Part shown: positions 42,942 to 52,414 of the stretch, piece by piece
How the letters are laid out: each line of letters opens with the position of its first letter
Position numbering within the stretch: the stretch's first letter is position 1
NCBI GenBank assembly: GCA_963837165.1
Contig: CAWIMD010000003.1
Span: 62,001-126,000 of the forward strand
Direction: 5' to 3'
DNA from: JAENWD01 sp963837165
GTDB taxonomy: Bacteria > Acidobacteriota > Vicinamibacteria > Vicinamibacterales > JAENWD01
DNA: 64,000 nucleotides
Made by a program: the position numbers and the translations under genes
Notes under the pieces: model-generated
The model's database searches: none
Seen by the model: only the letters and a program-made list of their open reading frames with translations
Told to the model about the DNA's origin: nothing

Positions 42942-42971
42942 TTGACAGGCCAGAGGCGTTTCGGCCATACT
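42942..42971 (+). promoter_or_regulatory. Sigma-70-type promoter for padR-permease operon
   Basis: TTGACA (42942-42947), 18-base spacer, CATACT (42966-42971). Transcription would start near 42978, inside or next to the palindromic operator. Confidence 0.6.
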
Positions 42972-42979
42972 GCCGCCAA

Positions 42980-42996
42980 CTCTAGTTTAACTAGAG
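42980..42996. promoter_or_regulatory. Palindromic operator, likely bound by PadR
   Basis: CTCTAGTT-T-AACTAGAG is a perfect 8+8 palindrome just after the -10 box and directly before the first ATG. Position at the start site fits autorepression by the PadR protein it precedes. Confidence 0.7.
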
Positions 42997-43005
42997 ATGT
43001 GGCCA

Positions 43006-43356
43006 ATGAGCACTGACGGACAAGCGAGCGGGCTGGTCCCTGGCACGCTGCACATGCTCATCCTGAATACGCTGATGCTCGAGCCCATGCACGGCTACGG
43101 CATTGGCGTGCGGCTCGAGCAGATGAGCCGTGGCGTATTTCAGGTGAATGCGGGGTCCCTGTTCCCGGCCCTCCGCCGCCTCGAGCGTGACGGGTTCATT
43201 ACCGGGACCTGGCGGGTGACGGAGAATGGCCGCCGCGCGAAGTACTACACGCTGACCGCCGCCGGCCGATCACGCCTGGCTCGGGAAACACGAGAGTGGG
43301 AAGCCCAGACGACCGCTATCGCGCGGATACTGCGCGCCATCCCGGGACGGTCGTGA
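43006..43356 (+). CDS. PadR-family transcriptional repressor
   Basis: 116 residues. GTLHMLILNTLMLEPMHGYGI is the PadR winged-helix opening; AGSLFPALRRLERDGFITG is the recognition helix and wing, and RRAKYYTLTAAGRSRL completes the fold. The short C-terminal helix would mediate dimerisation. ATG at 42997 is an alternative that would be almost leaderless. Stop overlaps the permease start, so both are one operon. Likely represses it through the palindrome at 42980. Confidence 0.92.
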   Translation: MSTDGQASGLVPGTLHMLILNTLMLEPMHGYGIGVRLEQMSRGVFQVNAGSLFPALRRLERDGFITGTWRVTENGRRAKYYTLTAAGRSRLARETREWEAQTTAIARILRAIPGRS

Positions 43357-46076
43357 TGGCGTGGCTGCGACGCGTATTCGCGGGGCTCAGCGCGCTCGTT
43401 CACCAGAGCCGAACCGAGCACGAGCTGGACTCCGAGCTCCAGGCCTTTCTCGATGAGGCGATCGAGGAACAGGTCCTGAGCGGGATGAGCCGGGAGGCGG
43501 CAACACGTCTGGCCGAGCGCCAGCTCGGGAATGTCGGATCGATCAAAGAACGGGTTCGCGATGTCGGCTGGGAGTCGATCGTCGAGAACTGCTGGCGCGA
43601 TGCGCGCTACGCGGTGCGAATGCTGCGCAGGTCGCCCGGCTTCACGGCTGTCACGATCCTCACGTTGTCGTTGGGCATCGGTGGAACCACCACGATATTC
43701 TCAGTCCTGAACGGCCTGTTGCTGAAGCCGCTTCCGGTCAACAGTCCGGACGAACTGATCGTCATCTCCACGGACGAGGGCGGTGCCGTGGATCTGAGCT
43801 ACCCGGCGTGGAAGGAGATCCGCGCGAACCGTCTCCTTCCGCACGCGTTCGCGTGGGCGACCGACAGGCTGAGCCTCACGGACACCGCGGAGTTGAGGTT
43901 CGTCCAGGTGATCTGGGCAGCCGGCGACGAGCTGGACGTTCTCGGCGTGCCCGCAGCAATGGGGCGTTCGATTGAGCCGCGAGACGACCGACCCGGAGGC
44001 GGGCCCGACGGGCCCGTCGCAGTGATCAGCCATGCATTCTGGGAACGCCGGTTTGCCGGTTCCCGCGACGTGGTCGGACGCACATTGATCGTGGAGCGGG
44101 TACCTTTCACCATAGTCGGCGTGATGCCGGCGGACTTCTTCGGCCTCGACGTGGGCGCCTCGTTCGACATCATGCTGCCTCTCGCGACCGAACCGCTGCT
44201 GGGCCGGATTCCGGAACGTCTCGAGAGCCCGACGTGGCCCTGGCTGAACGTCATGGCCCGCCTTGGTCCGCACCAGACACCCGCGTCGATAACGGCGATC
44301 CTGCAGAGTGCCCAGGGGCGGATCCGCACTGCGACCATGCCGGCCTTCGATCACGAGGAGGACAGGGACGGCTATCTTCGAGCGCGGTGGACAGCCAGGA
44401 GCGCGCCCGGGGGCGTTTCGCGTTTTCGGCAGCGGTACGAAGTGGCGTTGCTGACCCTCCTCTGCATTGCCGGGCTCGTGCTGCTCGTGGCGTGCGCCAC
44501 GATTGCCACGCTGGTGCTCGCACGCGCGGGTGCACGCCGCCAGGAATTCGCACTCCGTCAGGCGCTGGGAGCCGGGCGGGTGCGTATCATTCGTCAACTG
44601 CTGGTCGAAAGTCTGCTGCTTTCGGTCGCCGGCGCGACACTTGGGGTGGTGATTGCACGCTGGGGCGGCGGCTGGCTCGTTGCCCAACTGTCGACATGGG
44701 CTGCTGACGCGTTCCTGGACTTGTCGATTGACTGGCGCGTGCTGGCGGTGACTGTTGCGGCAACCGTCGGGACCGCGCTGGCGTTCGGGTTTGTACCTGC
44801 CTTCCAGTCCGCGAATGCATCGGCGGGCGAGGCGTTGACGGCGCAGGGGCGTGCCGTCGCCGGTGACGGTTCAGCCCGATTCGTCGGTGCACTGGTCATC
44901 CTACAGGTCGCGATCTCACTTGTGTTGATCGTCGGAGCCGCGCTGTTCCTGCGCTCTTTCACCACCCTCGCCTACCGCGACCTCGGCTTCGACCGCAGCC
45001 GCGTCCTGGTCGCCGTAGTGGACGCGAGGCGTTCGAAGGTGCCGATCACCCACCGACTGGACCTGTACGAGCGCGTGCGCGCCGCAGCTGCGTCCGTTCG
45101 AGGCGCCGAGAGCGCAGCGCTCTCCCTGGCCACACCGCTCGGGAGCGCTGGGATCCGGTTCACGCCAGATTTCTCGGTGCCGGGCGAAACCGCGACGGGC
45201 GGACGGGCGGTCAGAGTTCTCACGACACCCGTCAGTTCCGGGTGGTTTCGAACCTTCGGGACACGCCTGCTGGCGGGACGCGACTTCAACCCGGGTGATG
45301 GCGTCGGCGGTCGCGGCGTGGCAATTGTCAACGAGGCGTTCGCCCGGCGTTACCTCGATGGGAATTCCCTGGGCGCGATCATTGTGGAGGAGGCCAGTCC
45401 GACTGATCACCGGCCGCTCGAGGTGGTCGGTGTGGTCGAGGATGCAGCGTTCACCACGGTTCGCGAACCGGTCGAGCCCTCAGTCTACAAGCCGTTGGCG
45501 CAGCAGCTCAGCCCGGGCCTTCTGACGACGTTCCCCACCATCAGCGTCAGCGTCCGGACAGTCGATGGCGTGATGCCGGAGCTGCTCAGCGACGCGGTCG
45601 CGAGAGCGATTGCAGAGGTGGACCCGGAGCTCACGGTCTTCAACCAGACCGTCACGCTGCAGATGCACCACCTCTATACGCGCGAACGGTTACTCGCGTC
45701 GGTGTCGGTATTCTTCGGCGTTCTTGCGGTTCTGCTTGCCGCGATGGGCCTGTACGGGGTGACGGCATACTCCGTCAGAATGCGGCGGAAGGAGATTGGC
45801 ATCCGGATGGCGCTTGGCGCCGATGGCGCCAGGGTGCTCCGGATGATTCTCGAGCGCGTCACGTGGTGCATTGCGTCGGGCGTGGTCGCGGGGGCCGTTC
45901 TCAGCCTCTGGGCGGCGGGCCTGGTCAGGGCGCTTCTGTTCGAGGTCGATCCGCGCGATCCACTGGCGTTCGCCGGCGCCGCAGGACTGCTGGCTCTCGT
46001 GGGCGCCATTGCCGGTTGGCTGCCGGCGCGCCGTGCGTCGGGAATCGACCCCGCGGTCGTCCTTCGAGAGGACTGA
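43356..46076 (+). CDS. ADOP-type ABC permease, PadR-linked
   Basis: 906 residues. A soluble N-terminal extension (residues 1-80, HELDSELQAFLDEAIEEQ, AATRLAERQLGNVGSIKE) typical of PadR-linked ADOP permeases precedes the FtsX/MacB duplication: DARYAVRMLRRSPGFT, the central three-helix block LLTLLCIAGLVLLVACATIA and the C-terminal MRRKEIGIRMALGA block ending ARRASGIDPAVVLRED. No ATPase gene adjoins. Probably responds to cell-envelope compounds sensed by the upstream PadR. Confidence 0.9.
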   Translation: MAWLRRVFAGLSALVHQSRTEHELDSELQAFLDEAIEEQVLSGMSREAATRLAERQLGNVGSIKERVRDVGWESIVENCWRDARYAVRMLRRSPGFTAVTILTLSLGIGGTTTIFSVLNGLLLKPLPVNSPDELIVISTDEGGAVDLSYPAWKEIRANRLLPHAFAWATDRLSLTDTAELRFVQVIWAAGDELDVLGVPAAMGRSIEPRDDRPGGGPDGPVAVISHAFWERRFAGSRDVVGRTLIVERVPFTIVGVMPADFFGLDVGASFDIMLPLATEPLLGRIPERLESPTWPWLNVMARLGPHQTPASITAILQSAQGRIRTATMPAFDHEEDRDGYLRARWTARSAPGGVSRFRQRYEVALLTLLCIAGLVLLVACATIATLVLARAGARRQEFALRQALGAGRVRIIRQLLVESLLLSVAGATLGVVIARWGGGWLVAQLSTWAADAFLDLSIDWRVLAVTVAATVGTALAFGFVPAFQSANASAGEALTAQGRAVAGDGSARFVGALVILQVAISLVLIVGAALFLRSFTTLAYRDLGFDRSRVLVAVVDARRSKVPITHRLDLYERVRAAAASVRGAESAALSLATPLGSAGIRFTPDFSVPGETATGGRAVRVLTTPVSSGWFRTFGTRLLAGRDFNPGDGVGGRGVAIVNEAFARRYLDGNSLGAIIVEEASPTDHRPLEVVGVVEDAAFTTVREPVEPSVYKPLAQQLSPGLLTTFPTISVSVRTVDGVMPELLSDAVARAIAEVDPELTVFNQTVTLQMHHLYTRERLLASVSVFFGVLAVLLAAMGLYGVTAYSVRMRRKEIGIRMALGADGARVLRMILERVTWCIASGVVAGAVLSLWAAGLVRALLFEVDPRDPLAFAGAAGLLALVGAIAGWLPARRASGIDPAVVLRED

Positions 46077-46159
46077 GCGCCCGCCCATATGGTCGCCGGA
46101 TGCCACCGCCGCACGACGGGGCTGCGACGCCGCTGAGCGCGGATACCGGGCCGGACGCC

Positions 46160-46297
46160 GGGCAGACCTGAAGGTCTGCGCTACACATGCCACACGGGGC
46201 AGACCTGAAGGTCTGCGCTACACATGCCACACGGGGCAGACCTGAGGGTCTGCGCTACACATGCCACACGGGGCAGACCTGAAGGTCTGCGCTACAG
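46160..46297. repeat. Four tandem copies of a 37-bp palindromic unit
   Basis: Units start at 46160, 46197, 46234 and 46271; the last lacks the linker ACATGCCACACG. Each holds the palindrome GCAGACCTGAAGGTCTGC followed by GCTACA. The third has GAGGGT instead of GAAGGT. There are no unique spacers, so it is not CRISPR. It lies between the permease and GH3 genes, ending at the GH3 stop. Confidence 0.92.
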
Positions 46298-46298
46298 G

Positions 46299-48602
46299 TC
46301 ATTTCGCCGTGACGGCGAGTTCGGCGTGCAGCGTCGCCGTGGAATCCTCGCCCGCCCACACGTCGAAGGTTCCGGGCTCGACCACCCAGGTGCGCGCGAC
46401 CGGGCTCCAGTAGCGGAGCTCGTCCGGTCCAAGAGCGAAGGTCACGGTCTTCGTCTCGCTCGGCGCGAGCGCGATGCGGCTGAAGCCCTTCAGCTCGCGA
46501 ACGGGACGCGACGCCGACCCGGCGCGCTGGTGAATATACAGCTGCGCGACGGCGTCGCCCGCCACGCCGCCCGCGTTCGTCACGTCCACGAGGACGTCGG
46601 TCGATCCGCTCGCCGCGATCGTCGGCTTCGCGAGCCGCAGGTTGGCATAGGCGAACGTCGTGTAACTGAGACCGTACCCGAACGGGTACAGCGGGAAGCT
46701 GGACTCGTCCCAGTACCTCGAGGTGAACCGGGGCGACGTCTCCGGATCGTGCGTGAGGTCGTGGTTGTAGTAGAGCGGTTCCTGTCCGGCAGTGCGCGGC
46801 CAGCTCACGGGCAGCTTGCCGCCCGGGTCCACGTCGCCGAAGAGCACGTCCGCGACCGCGTCGCCGCCCTCGGTGCCCGGATACCACGCTTCCAGGATCG
46901 CCGGCACGTGCTCCGAGGCCCAGCGGAGATCGAGCGGACGGCCGTTCAGGAGCACGAGCACGACGGGCTTCCCCGTCCTCACGACCGCCTCGAGCAACGA
47001 CTGCTGGATCCCGGGCAGATCGAGCGTGGCTCTCGACGCCATCTCGCCGCTCATCGACGGCGCCTCACCGAGCACCGCGACCACGACGTCCGCCTTGCCT
47101 GCCGCGGCAACCGCCGCGTCGATGGCCGCGCGGGCGGCCTCCGGCGTGAGCGGCGGCGCGGGCGTCCGGCCCGAGAACATGTCGAACATCGACGGGAACC
47201 GCTTCTCGGGGCGCGGCGCCACGACCAGGTCGATCGGCGCACCCGCCCCGAGGCGGTTGCGCAGCGCCTGCACCACGGACACCGGCCGGCTCTTGCGTGT
47301 GCCGCCGAACAGCCCCTCGACCGTCCAGCTCCCTTCCATGTCCTGGGCCGCGTCGCCGAAGGGCCCGACCACGGCAATGCGCCCCGGTGACTTCGCAAGC
47401 GGCAGCAGGCTGCCCTCGTTGCGCAGCAGCACCATGGAGCGGGCGGCGAACTGGCGCGCGAGCGTGCGGGTGGACTCGCGGTTCAACGTCGGCTCGGTCT
47501 TCGACTCGTCCGCGTACGGGTGCTCGAAGAGACCCAGGCGCATCTTGGCCTCGAGGATCGGCAGCACGGCCGCGTCCACCTGCGCCATCGTCAGGCCGCC
47601 CGACGCGACGAGCTTCGGCACGTTCTCGAGCAGCACGCCGCTGGCCATGTCCATGTTCAGCCCGGCGCGGACCGCCTTGCGCGCGGCGTCCTCGCGGTCC
47701 TTCGCGAAGCCGTGGGTGACCAGGTTGGCCACCGCCAGCGCGTCCGAGATGACGAAGCCGCCGAACTTCCAGTCGCGCCGCAACACGTCCTGGAGCAGCC
47801 AATGGTTTGCGGTCGCGGGCACGTCGTTGAGGTCCATGTACGCGCTCATCACCGTGCCGGCACCCGCCTCGACCGCGGCCCGGAACGGCGCGAGGTAGAC
47901 GTTCCGCATCAGGACCTCGGGGACGTACGCGCTGTCGTAGTCGCGGCCGCCCTCGGCGGCGCCGTATGCGGCGTAGTGCTTGACCGAGACCAGCACGTGG
48001 TCCGGGCCGAGGGTCCCCTGGAAGCCCTTGACCTGCGCACGCGCCATGGCGGCTCCGAGATACGGATCCTCGCCAGCCCCTTCGACCATGCGCCCCCAGC
48101 GCGCGTCTCTGGCGATGTCCACCATGGGCGCAAACGTCCAGCTGATGCCGGCCGCTCGCGCGTCTTCGGCCGCCGTGCGCTGCGCTCGCTCGTGCACGGT
48201 CGGGTCCCACGTCGCCGCCAGCGCGATCGGCACGGGGAACGTCGTGCGGTATCCGTGGACGACGTCGAAGCCGACGAGCAGCGGGATGCCGAGCCGCGAC
48301 TCCTCCACCGCGATCTTCTGCAGTCGGTTGATCTCCTTCACGTCGTTCAGCCACAGCACCGATCCGACCCGGCTGCGCCTGATCGCGTCGTCGGGCTTCT
48401 CGTTGCTGACTCCGGGCAGGACGATGCCGGCGGCCTGGTTCATCTGGCCGGCCTTCTCCTCGATCGTCATCTTCCCGAGGAGCGCGATCGCGCGACGGTG
48501 GATGGCGTCCGGAACGGCGGGGCCTGGCGCTCGGGCGAGGAGGGCGGCGGCTGAGCCGAGGAGCAGAAGGCCGATAAACAGGGGGGTCCGTGCACGTCGC
48601 AT
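46299..48602 (-). CDS. bglX: GH3 beta-glucosidase
   Basis: 767 residues, secreted (signal at residues 1-25, PLFIGLLLLGSAAALLA). N-terminal TIM barrel begins MTIEEKAGQMNQ; the nucleophile Asp lies in GGFVISDALAV; C-terminal alpha/beta sandwich with IAVVGPFGDAAQDMEGSW, and a final fibronectin-III-like domain (VDVTNAGGVAGDAVAQLY). This layout matches periplasmic BglX-type enzymes that cleave beta-glucosides. ATG 48602 is the start of the signal peptide. Complements the GH51 enzyme in plant-polymer use. Confidence 0.93.
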   Translation of the reverse strand: MRRARTPLFIGLLLLGSAAALLARAPGPAVPDAIHRRAIALLGKMTIEEKAGQMNQAAGIVLPGVSNEKPDDAIRRSRVGSVLWLNDVKEINRLQKIAVEESRLGIPLLVGFDVVHGYRTTFPVPIALAATWDPTVHERAQRTAAEDARAAGISWTFAPMVDIARDARWGRMVEGAGEDPYLGAAMARAQVKGFQGTLGPDHVLVSVKHYAAYGAAEGGRDYDSAYVPEVLMRNVYLAPFRAAVEAGAGTVMSAYMDLNDVPATANHWLLQDVLRRDWKFGGFVISDALAVANLVTHGFAKDREDAARKAVRAGLNMDMASGVLLENVPKLVASGGLTMAQVDAAVLPILEAKMRLGLFEHPYADESKTEPTLNRESTRTLARQFAARSMVLLRNEGSLLPLAKSPGRIAVVGPFGDAAQDMEGSWTVEGLFGGTRKSRPVSVVQALRNRLGAGAPIDLVVAPRPEKRFPSMFDMFSGRTPAPPLTPEAARAAIDAAVAAAGKADVVVAVLGEAPSMSGEMASRATLDLPGIQQSLLEAVVRTGKPVVLVLLNGRPLDLRWASEHVPAILEAWYPGTEGGDAVADVLFGDVDPGGKLPVSWPRTAGQEPLYYNHDLTHDPETSPRFTSRYWDESSFPLYPFGYGLSYTTFAYANLRLAKPTIAASGSTDVLVDVTNAGGVAGDAVAQLYIHQRAGSASRPVRELKGFSRIALAPSETKTVTFALGPDELRYWSPVARTWVVEPGTFDVWAGEDSTATLHAELAVTAK

Positions 48603-48695
48603 GGGAGCTCTCCAGATGCTGCGGGGCGGCCCGCGGCCTGGCAGAGGGTACACCGGGCGGCCGCGCAGCGACAGGGCCGTCACGCGACAGGACCA

Positions 48696-49661
48696 TCACG
48701 CGCCGTGTGAGCGGCGGCCGATCGTGAAGAACAGCCCGCCCTCGCGCCCGAGCGTGAACATCCAGGCGAGCTGTGCCAGCCAGCCCTCGAGCCGCCAGTT
48801 GTCGGCGGCGGGCGCGAACAGATCCTCCGGCTCGTCGTCGAGCACGGCGCTGGGGTACGACCGCAGGTACTCGACCTGGTTCTCGGCGAACCAGGCCTGC
48901 ACCTCGGCGAGCGTGTGGCGGTGCTCTTCGGGATGCTGGTACTGATCGCGGAGCCACGCCGCACGCCGCGCCGCCTCGTGCCGGCGCTCTCGCAGCACCG
49001 GATCGAATGGCACGACACGGAAGCCCGAGACTTGCGCGACGGCACGGCGAAGCCGCTGCGGGAGGCGCGCGAACACGTTGTAGACGCCGAGGACGATGAC
49101 GCCGCCGGGCCGGGCGAGGCCGGCCAGCCGCGCGAACGACGCGCGCGGCGCCGGCGTGTGGTGCAGGACTCCCGACGAAAAGACGACGTCGAACGCGCCG
49201 GATCGGAGGCCGGGCCGCTGCAGGTCGGTCTCGACGAACTGCACGCGGTCGAGACCGAACCGTCGCGCCGCCTCGGCGCCAAGGCGCAGCGAGGCGCGGG
49301 CCAGGTCGGCGCCGACGACCAGTCGGTCGGCCCGTGCCAGGAACAGAGACATCTGCCCGGTTCCGCAGCCCACCTCGACGACGCGGGCGTCGCCGGGGAT
49401 CGCCCGGTCGAGCAGCCGCGCGAAGGCGCTGCGCTCGGCCCGCGCCTGAAGCGCCTGGAGGCTGTCGCGGGGCGGGTAGGCCGGGAAGGGGGCGGCGTCG
49501 TAGAAGCGGCGCACGGCCTCGGTGCGCGGGTCGCCCGGCAGTCGCAGGTCCGGGATCCCGTCCGGTGCGTCGAAGAGCGCGCCGCACTGCACGCAGGACC
49601 AGTCCGCCGCGAGCGGGCCCGCGCACGCCGGGCAGGCGAGCAGCTCCCGGTGAGGGTCCAT
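48696..49661 (-). CDS. Class I SAM methyltransferase with zinc ribbon
   Basis: 321 residues. An N-terminal zinc ribbon (CPAC near residue 10, CVQC near 23) leads into a SAM-binding Rossmann fold with motif I VVEVGCGTGQMSLFLA, VVGADLARASL and a VFSSGVLHHTP loop. Long C-terminal helical part (HPEEHRHTLAEVQAWFAENQ) typical of methyltransferases in polysaccharide or natural-product loci. It follows the DUF5989 and carbamoyltransferase genes by 16 bases and is probably cotranscribed. Substrate unknown. Confidence 0.88.
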   Translation of the reverse strand: MDPHRELLACPACAGPLAADWSCVQCGALFDAPDGIPDLRLPGDPRTEAVRRFYDAAPFPAYPPRDSLQALQARAERSAFARLLDRAIPGDARVVEVGCGTGQMSLFLARADRLVVGADLARASLRLGAEAARRFGLDRVQFVETDLQRPGLRSGAFDVVFSSGVLHHTPAPRASFARLAGLARPGGVIVLGVYNVFARLPQRLRRAVAQVSGFRVVPFDPVLRERRHEAARRAAWLRDQYQHPEEHRHTLAEVQAWFAENQVEYLRSYPSAVLDDEPEDLFAPAADNWRLEGWLAQLAWMFTLGREGGLFFTIGRRSHGA

Positions 49662-49677
49662 GCCAGTGTCCAGGGGA

Positions 49678-49890
49678 CTAGAAGATGGCGTAGATGAACG
49701 GCGCCAGCGCCTCGACCGTCGTGGCCAGGATGAGGATCAGGCCGAACAGGCAAAGGAAGACGGCCAGCGGCACGAGCCAGCGTTTGCCGGCCTCGCGTTG
49801 CCACAGCCCCCGCACCAGATCCGCCGTCGAGCCGCCGGCGCTTCCGAGCATGATCAGACGCCGCCTGGTCCTGCCAGGCTTCCGGATCAT
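49678..49890 (-). CDS. DUF5989-like small membrane protein
   Basis: 70 residues, one helix near the C-terminus: GKRWLVPLAVFLCLFGLILI, then ALAPFIYAIF. The ending APFIY and the position directly after a carbamoyltransferase gene are typical of the DUF5989 family. ATG overlaps the carbamoyltransferase stop (ATGA). An internal Met at residue 14 could also start it. Probably a membrane partner of the modification enzymes here. Confidence 0.8.
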   Translation of the reverse strand: MIRKPGRTRRRLIMLGSAGGSTADLVRGLWQREAGKRWLVPLAVFLCLFGLILILATTVEALAPFIYAIF

Positions 49891-51647
49891 CACGCCACCT
49901 CCCTCGCCGGCGAGGATGCGGCCTTTCTGACCACGACCGATCCGGCCACGAGCGCGTCGATTCCCGATCGGCGGAAGGTCGAATACCCCTCGAGCGCGCG
50001 ATTCACCATGGGTTCGCCCGCGACGTTGAACGAGGTGTTGAGGAGCACGGGGATGCCGGTGCGCCGCCCGTACGCCTCGAGCAGCGCGTGCAGCCTCGGG
50101 GCCATCGTGCGCTCGACGGTCTGGACCCGGGCCGACCCGTCCACGTGCGTGATTGCCGCCAGCGCGGGCCTGAACTCGGGCCGCACGGGGAAGACGCCCG
50201 ACATGTAGCGCGCCAGCCGCGCGCCGCCCGGCGGCAGCTCGAAGTAGCGATCCGCGACTTCGAGGGGCGTGACCGGGGCGAACGGCCGGAACTCCTCGCG
50301 CCGCTTGATGTCGCGGTTCAGGCGATCGCGCATCTCGCGCGAGTGCGGCGCGGCCAGGATGCTGCGATGGCCCAGCGCGCGGGGACCGAACTCCGAGGCG
50401 CCGTCCATCCACGCGACGATGCGGCCGGCGGCGAGATCGTCGGCGATTCGCTCGATCAGCGCCGGCGTCTCGAGCTGCTCGACGACCTGGCCGTCCTCGG
50501 TGGCCGCCCGCGCCAGCTCGTGCGCGTCCACCTCGGGGCCCCAGAAGGGGTGGTCCGGCACGTCGCGATCCGGGTTGTTGAAATAGAGCCGGTCGGCATA
50601 GAGCGCCGCTCCCAGCGCGCACCCCGCGTCGCCGGGGGCAGGCGGCACGAACACGCGCTCGAACCCCGACTCGGCCAGAATCCGCGCGTTGGCGACGCCG
50701 TTGAGCGCGACGCCGCCTCCCAGGCAGAGATCCGGCAGGCCTGTCTCGCGGCGGAGCGTCCGCGTCATGTCCACCAGCGTGTCCTCGAGCACGCGCTGCA
50801 CGCTGGCCGCGCAGTCGGCGAAGCGCTGCCCGTCCGGAGTGTCGAGATCGATCGGATCGTAGCGGCCGCGCGCGGGACCGAACAGCTCGACGAAACGCTG
50901 CGAGGACCATCGCCTGGCCGTCGTGTGGTACTCGAAGTAGTCGGGGACGAGGGCGAATCCGCCGTCCGCGGTGCGGCGGATCACCATGCGCACCTTGTCG
51001 GCCAGCGTCGGTCGCCCGTAGGCGGCCAGCCCCATCACCTTGTATTCGTCCTCGTTGACCTCGAAGCCGAGGTACGCGGTGAACGTCGAGTACAGCATGC
51101 CCAGCGAATGCGGGTACCGGATCTCGCGCTGGAGCGTGATGTCGGTGCCGTCCGGGCGCCGCTCACCGTGGCCGGCGGTCACCGTGGCCCACTCGCCGAC
51201 CCCGTCCGCCGTCAGGATGGCCGCGCGCCGGGTCGGCGCCGTCAGAAAGGCGGCCGCGGCGTGCGAGGCGTGGTGCCCGGTGAAGAAGACCTTGCTCGCG
51301 GGCACGCCGAGGTGCGACGAGATGATGCCGCGCACCCAGACCTTCTCTCCCAGCGAGTTCTTGATCGCGGCCGGGAACGACCGCCACGAGCGCGGGAACG
51401 CCCGCAGGGCGCTGGTGAGCACGCGATCGAACTTCAGCATGCTGCGCTCGTAGAACACCACGGCGTCGAGATCGTCGGGCTCCAGGCCGGCGTGGGCCAG
51501 ACACCACTCGATCGCGCCCGCCGGGAACCCGGCGTCGTTCTTGTGGCGCGAGAGCCGCTCTTCCTGCACCGCCGCGACGGGCACACCGTCGACGACCAGG
51601 GCGGCCGCAGAGTCGTGATAGTGGGCCGAAATCCCCAGGATGTTCAT
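49890..51647 (-). CDS. Carbamoyltransferase (NodU/CmcH family)
   Basis: About 585 residues from the ATG at 51647. N-terminal ASKHA-type domain: ILGISAHYHDSAAALVVDG, AAVQEERLSRHKND, and GHHASHAAAAF with the metal-binding histidines; the C-terminal domain has CLGGGVALNGVANARI, GDAGCALGAALYA, SEFGPRALGHRSILA and VLLNTSFN. The enzyme moves carbamoyl from carbamoyl phosphate to a hydroxyl on a sugar or secondary metabolite. The reading frame is open upstream and continues without a stop into the ferritin-like protein, so the mature product could be a fusion. Confidence 0.9.
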   Translation of the reverse strand: MNILGISAHYHDSAAALVVDGVPVAAVQEERLSRHKNDAGFPAGAIEWCLAHAGLEPDDLDAVVFYERSMLKFDRVLTSALRAFPRSWRSFPAAIKNSLGEKVWVRGIISSHLGVPASKVFFTGHHASHAAAAFLTAPTRRAAILTADGVGEWATVTAGHGERRPDGTDITLQREIRYPHSLGMLYSTFTAYLGFEVNEDEYKVMGLAAYGRPTLADKVRMVIRRTADGGFALVPDYFEYHTTARRWSSQRFVELFGPARGRYDPIDLDTPDGQRFADCAASVQRVLEDTLVDMTRTLRRETGLPDLCLGGGVALNGVANARILAESGFERVFVPPAPGDAGCALGAALYADRLYFNNPDRDVPDHPFWGPEVDAHELARAATEDGQVVEQLETPALIERIADDLAAGRIVAWMDGASEFGPRALGHRSILAAPHSREMRDRLNRDIKRREEFRPFAPVTPLEVADRYFELPPGGARLARYMSGVFPVRPEFRPALAAITHVDGSARVQTVERTMAPRLHALLEAYGRRTGIPVLLNTSFNVAGEPMVNRALEGYSTFRRSGIDALVAGSVVVRKAASSPAREVA

Positions 51648-52391
51648 GTCAGGTACCTGGCTCCTCGGCGACTCGCGGCCGTCGCCGGAGACGGGATTCC
51701 ACCCGAGCGGCTCCCGCCGCTCGGCCCGACGGGCCATCCACGCGAACGGCGGCAGCAGCAGAAAGTAGATGGCGGTCAGGACCCCGGCGCTCGCGACGGC
51801 CGCGATCCCGGCGGCCACGCGGAGGTACCGCTGCCACAGGCGGCTCGCCCGCGCGTGCCACACCTCCCGCCGGTACGATTCGGGCGAGAGGCGGGCGAGC
51901 TGCGTGTACGTGTAGTTCATGTGGAAGACCTCGTCCCGCAGGATCTGCTCGAAGATGGCGCGCGTCGACGGGTCGTCGTCCACCACCTGGCGATACACGG
52001 CGAACCGCCCCGCCGCGGCCTTTTCCGCGACGTGCAGGAAGGCGAGCAGTCGGCGGTCCGGCACGCCTTCGATCGCCAGATCGTCGAGCCCGTGGCCTCC
52101 GGGAAGCGGCGTCCCGTTGAACAGCCCGCCGGAGCGCGCGGGGTGCGCCCGCATGAGCGTGCCGCCGCGCTCGCGGAACAGATCGCCGTGGCGCAGCTCG
52201 TCGATCGCGTGCTCGAGGTACAGCCGCCGCAGGAGCGGGTCGGGGGTCACCTCGGCGGCCCGCAGGATGTCGCGCCCGCCGTCGGTCTCGACCTCGGCGA
52301 ACGTGAGCAGCTTGCGGATCCGGCGGTCGATATCAGACCACACCCAGCGGTGAAGCGGCTGCATCATCCGATCGACGTAGGTTGTTCGCAT
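51648..52391 (-). CDS. Ferritin-like di-iron protein, in frame with carbamoyltransferase
   Basis: About 248 residues from an ATG at 52391 up to the carbamoyltransferase start, with no stop between. Visible metal-site motifs: LEHAIDELRHGDLF (ExxH) and EQILRDEVFHMNYTY (ExxxxEVxH), as in ferritin-like or rubrerythrin folds. Near the end is a membrane helix (AGVLTAIYFLLLPPFAW). A TGA stop exists one frame over (51649-51651), so a small indel near the junction could have removed the natural stop. Otherwise it is a true fusion. Possibly an oxygenase acting on the same substrate. Confidence 0.72.
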
Positions 52392-52414
52392 CACGCACCC
52401 TGCCGTTTCGCGGT

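Noticed and set aside
41220..42968. 582-codon open frame antisense to the arabinofuranosidase
   Set aside because: High GC leaves long stop-free frames opposite real genes; the GH51 frame has catalytic motifs and a ribosome site, while the antisense has Arg-rich composition and no domain.
46160..46297. CRISPR-like array of 37-base repeats
   Set aside because: Units are back to back with no unique spacers, there are only four, and no cas gene is present.
47065..49626. 853-codon minus-strand open frame across GH3 and methyltransferase genes
   Set aside because: It is a shifted shadow of two well-supported genes, extremely Arg/Ala/Gly-rich, with no motif.
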